Shown: positions 41,122 to 52,690, counted from the first letter of the stretch. The stretch: DNA of 64,000 nucleotides from Cyprinodon diabolis (GCA_030533445.1 CM060068.1:13049479-13113478), one strand, 5' to 3'. Notes: a model not told the origin generated them from the sequence alone. Numbers and translations: made by a program.

Positions 41122-42745
41122 ATGTTTTCTCACCCCTCGTGGGGTGGTATGTGTCATCCTCAAGCTCGGGTCCTCTACCAGAGGCCTGGGAGTTTGAGGG
41201 TTCTGCGCAGTATCTTAGCTGTTCCTAGGACTGCGCTCTTCTGGACAGAGACCTCTGATGTTTTACCTGGAATCTGCTGTAGCCACTCTCCCAGTTTGGG
41301 GGTCACAGCCCCCAGTGCTCCAATTACCACTGGCACCACTGCTGCTCTTACTTTCCACATATTTTCTAGCTCCTCTTTCAGCCTTGGTATTTCTCAAGCT
41401 TCTCGTGTTCTTTCTTCTTGATGTTGCTGTCGCTTGGGATTGCCACATCTATCACTACTGCCTTCTTCTGCTGTTTGTCGATCAACACGATGTCTGGTTG
41501 GTTAGCCATCACCTGTTTGTCAGTCTGGATCTTGAAGTCCCATAGGATCTTAGCTCGGTCATTCTCAACTACCTTAGGAGGTGTCTTCCATTTTGACCTT
41601 GGGACTTCCAGCCCATACTCATGGCAGATGTTCCTGTACACTATGACAGCTACCTGGTTGTGGCGTTCCATGTATGCACTTCCTGCCTGCATTTTACACC
41701 CTGCTGTTATGTGCTGTATTGTTTCAGAGGCATCTTTGCACAGTCTGCATCGGGGGTCCTGCCTGGTGTGGTAGACCCTGGCCTCTATTGATCTTGTACT
41801 GAGTGCCTGTTCTTGTGCTGCCATGATTAGTGCCTCTGTGCTGTCCTTCAGTCCAGCCTTCTCCAGCCACTGGTAGGATTTTTTGATATCAGCCACTTCT
41901 TCTATTTGTCTGTGGTATATGCCGTGCAGTGGCTTGTCCCTCCATGATGGTTCTCCTTCCTCTTTCTTGTCCTCGCTTTCGGTTTTCTCCTGCCTGAGGT
42001 ATTCACCAAGCCATTTGTCTTTGGGGGCCATCTTTCTGATGTACTCCTGGGTCTTAGTTGTTTCATCCTGGACAGTGGTCTTGACACTCACTAGCCCTCG
42101 GCCTCCCTCGCTACGCTTGGCATACAGTCTCAGGGTGCTGGATTTGGGGTGGAACCCTCCATGCATTGTGAGGAGCTTTCTTGTCTTGATGTCAGTGGCC
42201 TCTATCTCCTCCTTTGGCCAGTTTATTATACCAGCGGGGTATCTGATGACTGGTAGGGCATATGTGTTGATGGCTTGGATCTTGTTTTTCCCATTCAGCT
42301 GACTTTTCAGGACCTGCCTTACTCTTTGTAGGTATTTAGCTCTGGCAGTCTTTCTTGCCATCTCCTCGTGGTTTCCGTTAGCCTGTGGCACCCCAAGGTA
42401 TTTGTAGCTGTCCTGCACATCTGTAATGTGGCCTTCTGGTAGTTCAACCCCTCGGTTCTGATCATCTTCCCTCTCTTTGAGACCATGCGACCGCACTTGT
42501 CCAGTCCGAATGACATCCCAATGTCGTTGCTGTAGATCCTGGTAGTGTGGATCAGTGAGTCGATGTCTCGCTCACTCCTGGCATACAGCTTGATGTCATC
42601 CATGTAGAGGAGGGGACTGATGATTGTTCCGCTTCGGAATTGGTATCCGTAGCCAGTCCTTGTGATGATCTGGCTGAGGGGGTTCAGGCCTATGCAGAAC
42701 AGCAGCGGGGGATAGTGCATGCAGTGTTGTGTAGAAGAAAACAAT
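41122..42745 (-). mobile_element. 5'-truncated LINE with REL endonuclease (R4/Dong-Rex6-like)
   Basis: Read on the minus strand, this starts within reverse transcriptase: PLLFCIGLNPLSQII and the catalytic box LLYMDDIKLYA. It shifts frame near 42440-42490 and continues for 372 open codons: DSYKYLGV, TARAKYLQRVRQ, a CCHC-like CRLC..HITAGC module, then QPDIVLIDKQQKKAVVIDVA, which fits the restriction-enzyme-like endonuclease of R2/R4-type LINEs. A second small frame continues past the stop at 41378. The element is 5'-truncated next to the Tc1 insertion. The R4/Rex6 assignment is from recall. Confidence 0.78.
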
Positions 42746-42748
42746 ATA

Positions 42749-42950
42749 CAGGTGCTGGTCATAAAATTAGAATATCATGAAAAAGTAGATTGATTTCAGT
42801 AATTCCATTTAAAAAGTGAAACTTGTATATTATATTCATACATTACATACAAACTCATATATTTCAGATGTTTATTTTGTTTAATTTTGATGATTACAAA
42901 TGAAAACAAATGAAAATCTCAAATTCATCATATCAGAAAATTAGAATATT
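42749..42950. repeat. Tc1 left terminal inverted repeat
   Basis: Pairs with 44156-44357 over 202 bases. Transposase binding sites are expected at the outer and inner parts of such long repeats. Confidence 0.93.
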
Positions 42951-43036
42951 ACTGAAGACCAATAAAAACAAAGGATTTATAGAAATGTTGGCCAACTGAA
43001 AAGTATGAACATGAAAAGTATGAGCATGTACAGCAC

Positions 43037-44074
43037 TCAGTATTTAGTTGGGCCTCCTTTGGCCTGTATTACTGCAGCAATGCGGCGTGGCATGGAGTCG
43101 ATCAGTCTGTGGCACTGCTCAGGTGTTATGATAGCCCAGGTTGCTTTAATAGTGGCTTTTAGCTCTTCTGAATTGTTGGGTCTGGTGTATTGCATCTTCT
43201 TCACAATACCCCATAGATTTTCTATGGGGTTAAGGTCAGGAGAGTTTGCTGGCCAATTAAGAACAGGGATACCATGGTCCTTCAACCAGGTACTGGTAGC
43301 TTTGGCACTGTGTGCAGGTGCCAAGTCCTGTTGGAAAATGAAATCTGCATCTCCAAAAAGTTGGTCAGCTGCAGGAAGCATGAAGTGCTCTAAAACTTCC
43401 TGGTATGTGGCTGCGTTGACCCTGGACCTCAGAAAACACAATGGACCAACACCAGCAGATGACATGGCACCCCAAACCATCACTGACTGTGGAAACTTTA
43501 CACTGGACTTCAAGCAACGTGGATGAAGTGCCTCTCTTCTTTTCCTCCAGACTCTGGGACCTTGATTTCCAAAGGAAATGCAAAATTTACTTTCATCAGA
43601 GAACATGACTTTGGACCACTCACCAGCAGTCCAGTCCTGTTTCTCTTTAGCCCAGGCAAGACGCTTCTGACGCTGTCTGTGGTTCAAGAGTGGCTTGACA
43701 CAAGGAATGCGACAGCAGAAACCCATGTCTTTCATACGTCTGTGTGTGGTGGTTCTTGAAGCACTCACTCCAGCTGCAGTCCACTCTTTGTGAATCTCCC
43801 CCACATTTTTGAATGGGTTTTGTTTCACAATCCTCTCCAGGGTGCGGTTATCTCTCTTGCTTGTACACTTTTTTCGACCACATCTTTTCCTTCCCTTCGC
43901 CTCTCTATTAATGTGCTTGGACACTGAGCTCTGTGAACAGCCAGCCTCTTTAGCGATGACCTTTTGTGTCTTGCCCTCCTTGTGCAAGGTGTCGATGGTC
44001 GTCTTTTGGACAACTGTCAAGTCAGCAGTCTTCCCCATGATTGTGTAGCCTATAGAACTAGACTGAAAGACCAT
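43037..44074 (-). CDS. Tc1-like transposase, open reading frame intact
   Basis: An uninterrupted minus-strand frame of 345 codons that cuts out and reinserts the element at TA sites. A second ATG twelve codons in (MGKTADLT) is the likelier start, giving about 333 residues, near the usual Tc1 length. Residues 25-120 form the paired-like helix-turn-helix DNA-binding region (AKEAGCSQSSVSKHI) with a basic GRKRCGRKK linker. The catalytic triad is visible: MFSDESKF, FQQDLAPAH and SPDLNPIENLW (DD34E spacing). No stop or frameshift is present, unlike every other transposon gene here. It lies wholly between the inverted repeats. Activity is inferred from intactness only. Confidence 0.94.
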   Translation of the reverse strand: MVFQSSSIGYTIMGKTADLTVVQKTTIDTLHKEGKTQKVIAKEAGCSQSSVSKHINREAKGRKRCGRKKCTSKRDNRTLERIVKQNPFKNVGEIHKEWTAAGVSASRTTTHRRMKDMGFCCRIPCVKPLLNHRQRQKRLAWAKEKQDWTAGEWSKVMFSDESKFCISFGNQGPRVWRKRREALHPRCLKSSVKFPQSVMVWGAMSSAGVGPLCFLRSRVNAATYQEVLEHFMLPAADQLFGDADFIFQQDLAPAHSAKATSTWLKDHGIPVLNWPANSPDLNPIENLWGIVKKMQYTRPNNSEELKATIKATWAIITPEQCHRLIDSMPRRIAAVIQAKGGPTKY

Positions 44075-44155
44075 TTAAAGGCTTTTGCAGGTGGTTTGAG
44101 TTAATTAGCTGATTAGAGTGTGGCACCAGGGGCCATCAATTTTGAACCTTTTCAC

Positions 44156-44357
44156 AATATTCTAATTTTCTGATATGATGAATTTGAGATTTTCATTTGT
44201 TGTCATTTGTAATCATCAAAATTAAACAAAATAAACATCTGAAATATATGAGTTTGTATGTAATGTATGAATATAATATACAAGTTTCACTTTTTAAATG
44301 GAATTACTGAAATCAATCTACTTTTTCATGATATTCTAATTTTATGACCAGCACCTG
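44156..44357. repeat. Tc1 right terminal inverted repeat
   Basis: Reverse complement of 42749-42950. The outermost bases read GACCAGCACCTG, followed by the TA target duplication. Confidence 0.93.
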
Positions 44358-44379
44358 TATATATATGTATATATGTGTC

Positions 44380-44385
<6 letters not shown>

Positions 44386-44421
<36 letters not shown>
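44386..44421. repeat. (TA)n microsatellite
   Basis: TA-rich run just beyond the Tc1 element, part of a TATA/TGTG-rich tract starting at the insertion site. Confidence 0.93.
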
Positions 44422-44423
<2 letters not shown>

Positions 44424-46173
44424 AGATTCATAAATGAAATTCAGATGTGTACAGATGTGAAAAATGTTTTGTAATTACAAATGTCGAAAATAATCCAAGA
44501 TCTCACTGAAAACTAAGCTCAGCAAATACCAGATAAAGATTGATTGGGCATTAGGAGTGGTTTCACCAGTATTGCAACCCTTCTGGTTGGATCCCTAGAT
44601 TTAAGATTCCTAAACAGACATTTTTCATTTGTAAGGTTTAAGCCAACCATCCCTTATCAGGAACTGTTACTCTGGCAAGTGTGGCTCTGTATGCTTCAGG
44701 TTTTCAAGTCAGACAGCATTGGAAGCCTTGGCAGGAGGCTGTTGCCCATTAATCCCTGTAACTAAACACATATCAGCAATAACGGCTGATGAAAGAATCT
44801 TGCAGCTTAAACCATATTTCCTGCTATCTGTTAGCTGACAGATAAAGCTGTGAGTGCTGCGCATTGTTTGAATTAGCAGAACATCTGTAAAATCCAAAGC
44901 AGATCCAAAAGTAAGGGTATTATCTTGGTTTTTTGTTCAGTGACAAAGTAATTCATTTATCACAGCTAACATCTTTATCTCTTACAATAAGTGTTTGATA
45001 ATTTTATCTCCATTGAGATATAACAGTACTTTAAATACTACTGAGGTGGACAAAAACTATGCTTATTTTAACAAATGGAAGGACTTAAATCGTTTGTGAA
45101 AATGCAAATAATAATAATGATGGAAAAAGTGAAAAAAAGACATTTTATAAATTCCTCTGGAATAGAATACAATTTTGTAATAACTGTTTTTCAAACAAAC
45201 TTAAAATAAAACAAATAGCTGTTTAAAAATTAAAATTTTAAATTACTGAAAACTTAGTTACTCTTTGATTTGATAGTTCTTATTGTCACCTCAGCCTCAT
45301 GGTTGTCCTCTAAAGTAAGGAGAATGTTTTACTTTTAAGTTCAGATCAGATTTTCTTTTTTTTCATTTTTTTGATTGTACTTTACTAAAAAACTTCAGTT
45401 TATCGAGGTTTCTGAGTGTTCATTTTTTTATGTTATCGGAAAATTCTTTAGTTACATTTTTTGAACTGTCTAGAACTTGGTATACAGTATTTGATGACTA
45501 ACTCCAGACGTCATATTTGAATGCAGAATGATTTGGTACAGAATAGAGAGTTCATAATCAGTTAATGCTTTGCAGGATGCTTGATGTTCTTGTAATTTCA
45601 AAACAAACCTAAATACATTTTCCTCTACGTTTTTACTTAACTGGTTCAAGTGTCTTAGTATAGTGTTCATGTACTCTCAAAAAATGGCTCAACTAAATAA
45701 GCATCTCTACTATAAGCTTACACAGTTTGCTCGACTTCAAACGAGGTTTCATACTGTATGCATATAGGAAAAAAACAATAAATTATACTGTGCATCAGTG
45801 TTATATCAGAGCTAGCTCAACTTATTTCTTTTAAACCAATATCAGACCAATTGCTAAAAAAAAAAAATCTAAAGACTTAAATAAGTGTTCAGTAATGCCA
45901 TAAAAGAAAATTTTTTTTTACAAATGACCCATATACCGTATGAAAAACATTAGCATAACAAAAAAGGATGTTTCCCTGATTCTTGTAATTCTTCCTTAGT
46001 GTGTTAGTTGTGTTGAATTAGAAACTGACCAAAGCCTCCACTTTGGTTCATATTAACCAAGATTTAAGAGGCTATTTTGCCAAACCAAACCACAACATAA
46101 ATGCTTTCTAATGTACCTTTCCAAACATCTAACCATATATTGAATTGTATTTTGTTTTCTACAGTACATGCTA
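44422..46173. other. Intronic DNA, nothing recognised
   Basis: AT-rich remainder of the intron before exon C, without supported features. Confidence 0.45.
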
Positions 46174-46330
46174 AGGGCCTGATCTTTAAAAGGTTTGTGC
46201 GTATTAGAAGACATGCTGCATGTCACATGCACACTTTCTATTATGTGTAAAGCATGTGCACATCTAATCTTCAAGTAAGGTGCAAAGACATTTGCGTGTG
46301 TAAAATTACAGCAGTTTTAAACATTTTAGT
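46174..46330 (+). repeat. Possible decayed PIF/Harbinger end
   Basis: GGGCCTGATCTTTAAAAGGT followed by TTGTGCGTATTA resembles the Harbinger left end at 57114 (GGGCCGGATTTATCAAAGGT then TTGCGTGTATT). TTGCGTGTG and similar subterminal words recur to about 46300. No right inverted repeat is visible, so this is at best a relic. Confidence 0.35.
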
Positions 46331-46645
46331 GTGTGGCGTCATGGAGTGTACATCTTTAACTGGCAGCTGGATTTCCATTTTTGCTCTTGAAAATGTCTCA
46401 CCTTTGCTCAAAAGCCTTGTCAAATGTAAGTGATTAGTCGAAAGGTTTATTAGCTGTTAGTGGAAATTTTTGACTTTAGAACTATTGAGTTAGAAATGGC
46501 AGATATAATAGGTTAATGATTTCCAGCTAGTGATTTTGAGCCAAATCAAGAAAGAACTGTGGGTTGTGTCTAAGAAGAATACATCAAACTGCACTTCTAA
46601 ATTTGCTACTGAGTAATGTTTTTGTCCTATGATTCCAATGTCCAG

Positions 46646-46877
46646 ATGGCAAAGTGTGCCCAGCAGCCCCAGCACTAGAGGAATGGAGAGTCTGCAATGA
46701 CCACCCTTGCCCTGTATTTTATTGGAATGCCTCAGAATGGGGTCTCTGTACTGAGGATGCTTCTGCAAAAATCAATGCAAGCAGCTTCCAGAATTGGACC
46801 TCTTCCTGTCCAGTTGGTGTCCAAAGCCGTAATGTTAGTTGCATGAAGACGAATGCTGGTCCAGTCACAAATAAAAG
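46646..46877 (+). CDS. thsd7a: THSD7-like internal exon C (TSP1-repeat segment)
   Basis: A 232-base exon between CCAATGTCCAG and AAAAG|GTACAC. It encodes about 77 residues with RVCNDHPCPVFYW, SEWGLCTEDAS and SCPVGVQSRNVSCMK, the cysteine and tryptophan spacing of the next THSD7 repeat. NASE, NASS, NWTS and NVSC offer N-glycosylation sites. It enters in phase 1, joining exon B, and leaves in phase 2 (AG|), so the next exon should open with the last base of an arginine or serine codon. That exon is not in the window: 17 kb of intron follow. The segment belongs to the extracellular region. Paralog assignment is tentative. Confidence 0.87.
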
Positions 46878-48601
46878 GTACACTCTTTGTTACACAGTAG
46901 TTTTAAAGTCATAAGGATTTTTTATTTTATTTTTTTTTTTTTTGCATATTCCAGCTGTCTGCAATAGTTAGTTTAATGTAGAATTAAGATTAAAATCTTA
47001 GTTCTATATGTAATCTTTGCCTCATTTTTTCATTACAGTTATTATTTCTGTCTTTTACTTGTCCTTTAGTAATAAACCTTTGGCATCAGAAAACTGTCTT
47101 GTATAAAGTGTTGGCCATTTAAAGGTTAATAGTTAAAGATGTGAATATGCTTGGGGTAGAGTATAATTCTTTGATACACAATGTTTATTTAAAAAAACAC
47201 ATCTGATAAGGATGTGGAGTGTCTTTATATCTATTAAAAGATAACCAATTGGATAGGCTGCATTGTGAAATCAAATTCTAAGAGTTTTGTAAAGAAGTTT
47301 CTCCTCCTTTATACTTTTATTTTGTCTTTTTGCCATTCATTCTTTTTTTGTATGAGTGTGTGATCCCGAGATTCATCTTGCATCCGCTTCCTTACTATTC
47401 TTCTCTTTCTGCAATACAATATCAAACACTGCTAAGGGCTTTTGTGCTGTCACTTTAATGATGTTAAAGCCCACACCAGAAAGACAGATTTATAAATAAT
47501 TCACAAAGTTTGCCCTTCTTTACCTCAACATATTATTGACAGGGCCATAAAATGGATTATGGAGAGGCTTTTTTCTCATGCGCGTCCTGTCTGATACCAC
47601 AAAAGCTTTAATGAAAGCTGTCATTTCTGCTCCTTCAACAGATCTCACTTGTACAGTGTGCTGTGAATTTAATCACTTAGCTTCTCTCATATCCTTGCAA
47701 AGTGTCCATTTAATGGAACACCACCTAAAACTTAGACCTGCATGTTGCAATTCATTGGTAATGAGTTTGTCTGTCAGTAACTTTTGAGATAGTGTTTTAT
47801 ATTGCAGAAAAATAAGCTTTAGCCATTAGTTTTTAATTGTTGCACTCTATACATACACAATCATCATCATATGACACACAGATTATATTGCTGGCATTTT
47901 TCTTTCTAGCTTTAAAAGTTCAACTTAAAATTTTCCTTCAGTATTTTCTGAATTATTTACGATCTGAAGAGCAAAGATTTCTAAATACAATAAAGCTTCT
48001 CTTCAGGGAAAAATTCATTTGAGTCAGGAAAGATCAATGTAATTTGTGGTGGGCAATAATTTCTGCAGAAAGCAGTGGCTCTACCAACACTTTGTCAGTT
48101 TTCCTTGCCATCAGTCTAGAGCTGCAGGAATATGTTTGACTTTCAGTTCTACTTATGTTTCTGTTTTCCATATTCTGGAAACAGCAATTGTAGAAACACA
48201 CCAGTCTATTGTATTCAATTTTACAGCAGACTGATCACATCTTCATAGTAGTATTGTGTGGTAATTTTTTCCTAAAAATGGCGGGGAACATAAGTAAAAT
48301 ACCTGTCATGTTGAATAATAAAGATAAAAGATTTTGTTGTGTTAAAAACACAAACTTAAATGCATTTTTGTAGGTTTTTAATTTATAGACAAAAACAAAC
48401 CATTCCAAAATAGAAGTAAATTGATGCATTTAATTGATATTTTATTTTTTTCAGTCTAAAATCTATAGTGTACTTTTATAAATAGTACTCTCTATAAAAT
48501 CCAAACTCCTACATCCATAAATCATGTAACTTGTTGACAAACTCTTTCTTGTAATGTAATTTCAGTATAAGCACGGCTGATTTGTGAAACCCTCTGTGGT
48601 C
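46878..48601. other. Intronic DNA, nothing recognised
   Basis: Start of the intron after exon C. No further exon, element boundary or RNA gene could be supported. Confidence 0.45.
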
Positions 48602-49172
48602 GGTAGTGTCATGATTGGTTTTATATCAAACCCACATGCAGAACACAACGGAGATTGGGTAAAAGTTTAACAGAGTTTATTTAAGATGTTGACACAAAAA
48701 CATGAACTGGATCTGGAACAGGTCCGGGTTGGGTTCACTGAAGTCTGCAGAGATGATAGTTTGATTAGCTGGGCAGGCAGATGATTAAAGAGTCATTTTA
48801 GTTAATTTTGATTCTACCTTGACAGGGTCCAGGCTTCTCTTGTGAGAGAGGGAACCATTGGGTCCAGAGACTGTTGGTTCAGCAGAGTGCACAAGCAGCT
48901 GCAGCGTCTAGGTTCTGACTTTGAATGGCAGACCTTGATCAGAGTTTCAAGCTCTTCTCAGAGAGCAGCAGGAGGAATCCAAATTAGAGACTGACACGGG
49001 AGTGGATTTTCACTCCTGTCCCGTCCCACTCCCACAGAAAAAAATTGTGTCCCGTCCCGATCCCGGGCCTGAGTAGAAATCTAAATCCTGTCCCGTCCCA
49101 CTCCTGGTGAAATTACTCCCACTCCCATCCCGCTCCCATTCAGAATGACTCCCACTCCCGCACCACTCCCAT

Positions 49173-50401
49173 GCTCTGTACGAAAACCTAGGACGCGTCC
49201 TTAGAAGGCCAGATTCGAAGTACGATTACGTCATAGTGCGGCGCGGAGGTCTGGTCGGATTCCAAGACTCCTCGTTATGCGGCCTTAAAATGCGTCCTTC
49301 TTTTAGCCCGATTTGAAGGACGGGTGTCGATGTATCCTCAGTATCCTTGGTTTACCCAGGATTCATTGCGAGACCAAGCAAGCCGTGATCAGAGGAAAGG
49401 TTACTTGGTGCCGAACAGTGGTGAAAATTGGAAGTTCAGTTTAATATAATGCAACTCTGTGAATAGTTCCGTCTGAAATGAATGGAAATAGTTGTTTTAA
49501 TGGTTATTGAGTCAGATATTTGGCGGTAATGTTTGATTTATCTAAAGGTTTTTATCTGTTACTGTGTAAATGAGTTTGGCTGTAATTTAAGGACAGATTC
49601 TAATAGATCTGCAGAGAAGGGACTATAAATCTGATAGTTTTATCTTTTTATTGCTGTTTTGCACAATAGGCTTAACTAAGATTTTTTTCTTGTTTAATAT
49701 TAGAGATTTTGCAGATAAGTTTTTAATACATACATTGTTTAGATTTACTTATATATTTCTACCCCTTTTGTAGAATAGAATAGAAAATCCCTTTACTGTC
49801 CCACAATGGGCAAATTTACAGCAGCAGAAAGATTATTGAAAATGGTCACACAAATGTGGACCTTAGAAAAATGTATAAGAATAAAATAATAGGGAATAAT
49901 TAAAAAAAAATAAAATTCTGTAAAGTGTTTTAACAATATAAAACTGGAGAATAAATAACCAATATGCAGCTATGGACATTTTTACAGTAATGGATATTTG
50001 AAAATAGCAGCAACATCAGAGATGTGCAGAATGACAGCAGCAGGTTATTTAACTGACTAAGGTTTCTATCATTACATTTGATTTTATTTGTTCCTGCTCC
50101 CGGTGGTTGGAACCTTTATTCCACTCTGGATTCTCATCAGTCTTTGTTCACTTTACAATAAAAAAGAAATAAATAAACAAACAGTTTTGGAAACTTCAGT
50201 TTTCATTCTTTTCCTGCTTTGTGTGTCAACTTTCGCGGTTGCTAAGCAACAGACCTTACGGCGATAAAACCCGCTGAAGGCTAGACCTGATCGAATTCAC
50301 AGCCAAAACTCTTCCGGTCTCCTTATTTTCATGGACTTCAAAGGATCCAGTCTAAGTAGACCGCGTCCTTGGAGGATGCAGCCCAGGATTTCGAACAGAG
50401 C
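49173..50401. mobile_element. Possible nested DNA transposon inside the hAT element
   Basis: GCTCTGTACGAAAACCTAGG at the left and the reverse complement of the right end, GCTCTGTTCGAAATCCTGGG, match at 17 of 20 positions. Inner sequences on both sides carry GACGCG and TCCTT words. No target duplication was fixed and there is no coding frame, so the class is unknown. Confidence 0.4.
49771..49835 (-). repeat. CR1/L2-like LINE 3' tail
   Basis: TAGAATAGAATAG followed by ATCCCTTTACTGTCCCACAA and TGGGCAAATTTAC is the reverse of the typical fish L2-type 3' end (a TTTGCCC/GGGAC hairpin-like region then TTCTA repeats). Only the tail is recognised. Confidence 0.5.
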
Positions 50402-51359
50402 CCCACTGTTGTTGTTTTTGAGCGCGGGTGAAAAACTTGGAGCGGAATCACTGTTGGTTTTTGGGTCGTGTAGTTTTTTTGACTCGCATTATAGTGTAGG
50501 CTTAAAGGCAAAAAACTACAAAATGGCGGCGCCGCGCCAGTACTGGATTTTTTTTCTTTCTATTTTATTTTATTTTTTGGCCTTGATCCTAGTTTTTATT
50601 TTTGTTATTATCGGTGTGCTCCCGCTCCCGTCTGCTCCCGTTAATGTTTAATCCTGTACTGTCCCAATCACGTGATCGTTACTAATACTGACTCCCATCC
50701 CACGGGAATCCCGTGACCCATGGGATTCCCGAAAAAATGTCAGTCTCTAATCCAAGTAGGAATCTTCAGGTTTGGCTCACCAGGGCTGGAAGGCAGGTTA
50801 AGCTCACCCAGAGTAAAGGCTTGAGACAGGTTTCATGTGAGCAACGACAGAGGAAGGTTAGAACCAGTTTTCTCACTTAGAGACAACTTAGATTCTTTCA
50901 GGTAACAGAGGCTCAGGTTGCTAACCAAACTAAGGTCAACACTGCGGCGTTGAAGGAAGGTCTGGCAGCTGCTTATAAAGGGAAGGTCTCCTGATGAGTA
51001 GATGCGTCTCAGGTGTGCTGGAGGGCTCCAGCCCAGGAGACCCACGGCGCACTCTGCTGGAGGAAGGTGGTACATCCCCAGATCCCAACAGGTAGATGGT
51101 TGGTTCTTCATTAGGGAATTAACAGCATTATGACAAAGACACACTTCCATCATATTAGGGTTAAAATAAAAAGTTTGTTCAAATCAGGGTTTGATATGGG
51201 TAGAAACTGCTGGTAGTTAGGTAAATAGAACAAAATATGTCCTGCTCTAAACATCCCATGTGCTGTAGAATCCATCATCCATTAAAATGGATAGACCTAT
51301 TTTTTTATTTTTTTTTGCTATGATATTTTAATTTTTAAAAAAATTTGCAAAATTGTCTA

Positions 51360-51660
51360 GGTTGGGTGGAGGTTTGTTGAGGACCCAAATGCAGAGATGA
51401 GTTCTTGCAGATTTAACTTAGAAACTAAGAGGCATAAATCCAAAAACAATAAACAGCAAACCAAAAACCCAGGAGACACCACAGAGAAACACACATGAGG
51501 AGTAAAGTAATGAAGAGAATCCAGCACAGAGGAACTGCACAGGAGGAGTATTTATTGGAGACGGAACAAAGGCTGGGCTAATCAGCTGACAGAGAGCAGG
51601 TGTGGATAGAAGCAACTAGAAGCTAGGGGAGGGGGGAAAGAGAGAGTTACATAAGAAACA
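51360..51660. repeat. Purine-rich interspersed repeat fragment
   Basis: The segment starts GGTTGGGTGGAGG and continues through GAGGACCCAAATGCAGAG, a phrase common at edges of fish interspersed elements, into CAGGTGTGG and GAGGGGGGAAAG. No coding frame. Class not determined. Confidence 0.4.
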
Positions 51661-52399
51661 CAACACTGCTTACATCTAACTAGAAATTCACTATGGTGAC
51701 AAAAAAAATCGAAAATAAACAAATTACCAAGAAAACAAAGAATAACACAATTAAAGTGTAAATGAAAACTCAAAAAGAAACTTAAACAGAACCAAAAAGT
51801 CCAAAAAGGGCAGAGTTATGACCAAATTGGCTGAACTCAAAAGTTTAAAGCATCAAATGTCTGTAAAATTTCAAGTTTAGGACTTAAATGTGCTGTAATC
51901 ATTTAAGTTTTTCTTTTAAATTTGCCAAATTTTGATTTCTAGGTCATTGTATTTGGAATCCTGAATTTTCCAATCTGTGTGAATGTACTGCTGACTTAAA
52001 AAATGTAATAAATTATCAACTAATCTTGAACTTTTTTTATTCAGAGCCTGTTGTATCAGGGAAATGAACAGTCAGTAGCAATTTGTATTGTTAAAATTGA
52101 ACATTAAAAGAACACAGCCTCTGATGCAAAAGCAAGCTCAAAAGTTTTTTTTTTTATTACAAAAAAACTAAACAAAACCAACCAAAGATCATTCACTGTT
52201 TGAAATAATAAACTACTTGAGTACAACTCACCTAGTTGTGTCACTTTGGTTTTCTTGTTTGTCTTAATTATCGTCACAACATGTAGGGCTCAGTTTTTCA
52301 GGTTTAAACAGAAAATTGTTTTTTAGCCTAAAAAATAAAAATTCTCCTACTTCTTTAACTTTTCTCCCTTCCACATAAATCACCTTCTGCTGTACACTA
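51661..52399. other. Intronic DNA, nothing recognised
   Basis: AT-rich sequence without supported features. Confidence 0.4.
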
Positions 52400-52690
52400 G
52401 AGCAGCAATTCCCATTGCAAGTGGTACATGAAAATATTTTATTTCTCAGGTAGTAAAATAGAATAGGGAATCTGTTTTACTTTGTAAGGACCCAACAAAG
52501 ATAAAACAACCTTTTTTTTTTTAGACCTAAAAGAAAGATTTTCTTTGAGTTTACTTTCAGCTGTGATATACATTCAAACCAATGAGAGAAAAAGACTAAA
52601 TGTAGAGAACTGCCTGGTATCAGCTGTTTTTCCACACCTGAGCTATTGGAGCTCATCAAAGCAAGCTCAAGTGTCATGAATGTTGAAATG
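52400..52690 (+). repeat. Unclassified repeat family, copy 1
   Basis: Matches the reverse complement of 60570-60880 in order: ATGAAAATATTTTATTT, CAGGTAGTAAAATA, TCTGTTTTACTTTGT, AGGACCCAA, then TGTAGAGAAC and GCCTGGTATCAGCTGTTTTT. It is clearly diverged. No protein is encoded and the outer ends were not fixed. Confidence 0.65.

Larger units (their letters stand above)
42749..44357 (-). mobile_element. Complete Tc1/mariner transposon
   Basis: 1609 bp with 202-bp terminal inverted repeats (42749-42950 and 44156-44357) that differ at only about one visible position, starting CAGGTGCTGGTC, and flanked by TA on both sides (42747-42748, 44358-44359). A single open transposase gene lies on the minus strand. 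The structure is complete and little decayed, which suggests recent transposition. It landed in a TA-rich spot beside the truncated LINE. Confidence 0.97.
48985..50749. mobile_element. hAT element nested in the solo LTR, TAGAGACTGACA ends
   Basis: 1765 bp with inverted ends TAGAGACTGACA and TGTCAGTCTCTA and an 8-bp duplication ATCCAAAT / ATCCAAGT (48977-48984, 50750-50757; one mismatch). Both subterminal regions are packed with ACTCCC/CCCGTCCC words, as in arrays of transposase binding sites. No transposase frame was recognised. It contains further inserts: an inverted-repeat pair at 49173-50401 and a LINE tail at about 49771. Confidence 0.88.
48607..51090 (-). mobile_element. Gypsy solo LTR, minus strand, split by a hAT element
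   Basis: On the plus strand it runs from TGTCATGATTGG to CAGATCCCAACA, the family termini reversed, with a perfect 5-bp duplication GGTAG (48602-48606, 51091-51095). Removing the hAT insertion leaves about 711 bp aligning by eye with 16273-16899 and 3724-4439. The conserved AACACTGCGGC appears at 50938-50948. No internal genes remain. It uses the single, not the duplicated, outer terminus. Confidence 0.92.

Noticed and set aside
43005..43583. Open frames overlapping the Tc1 transposase on the plus strand and in other minus frames
   Set aside because: They are shadows of the transposase gene and show no conserved motifs.
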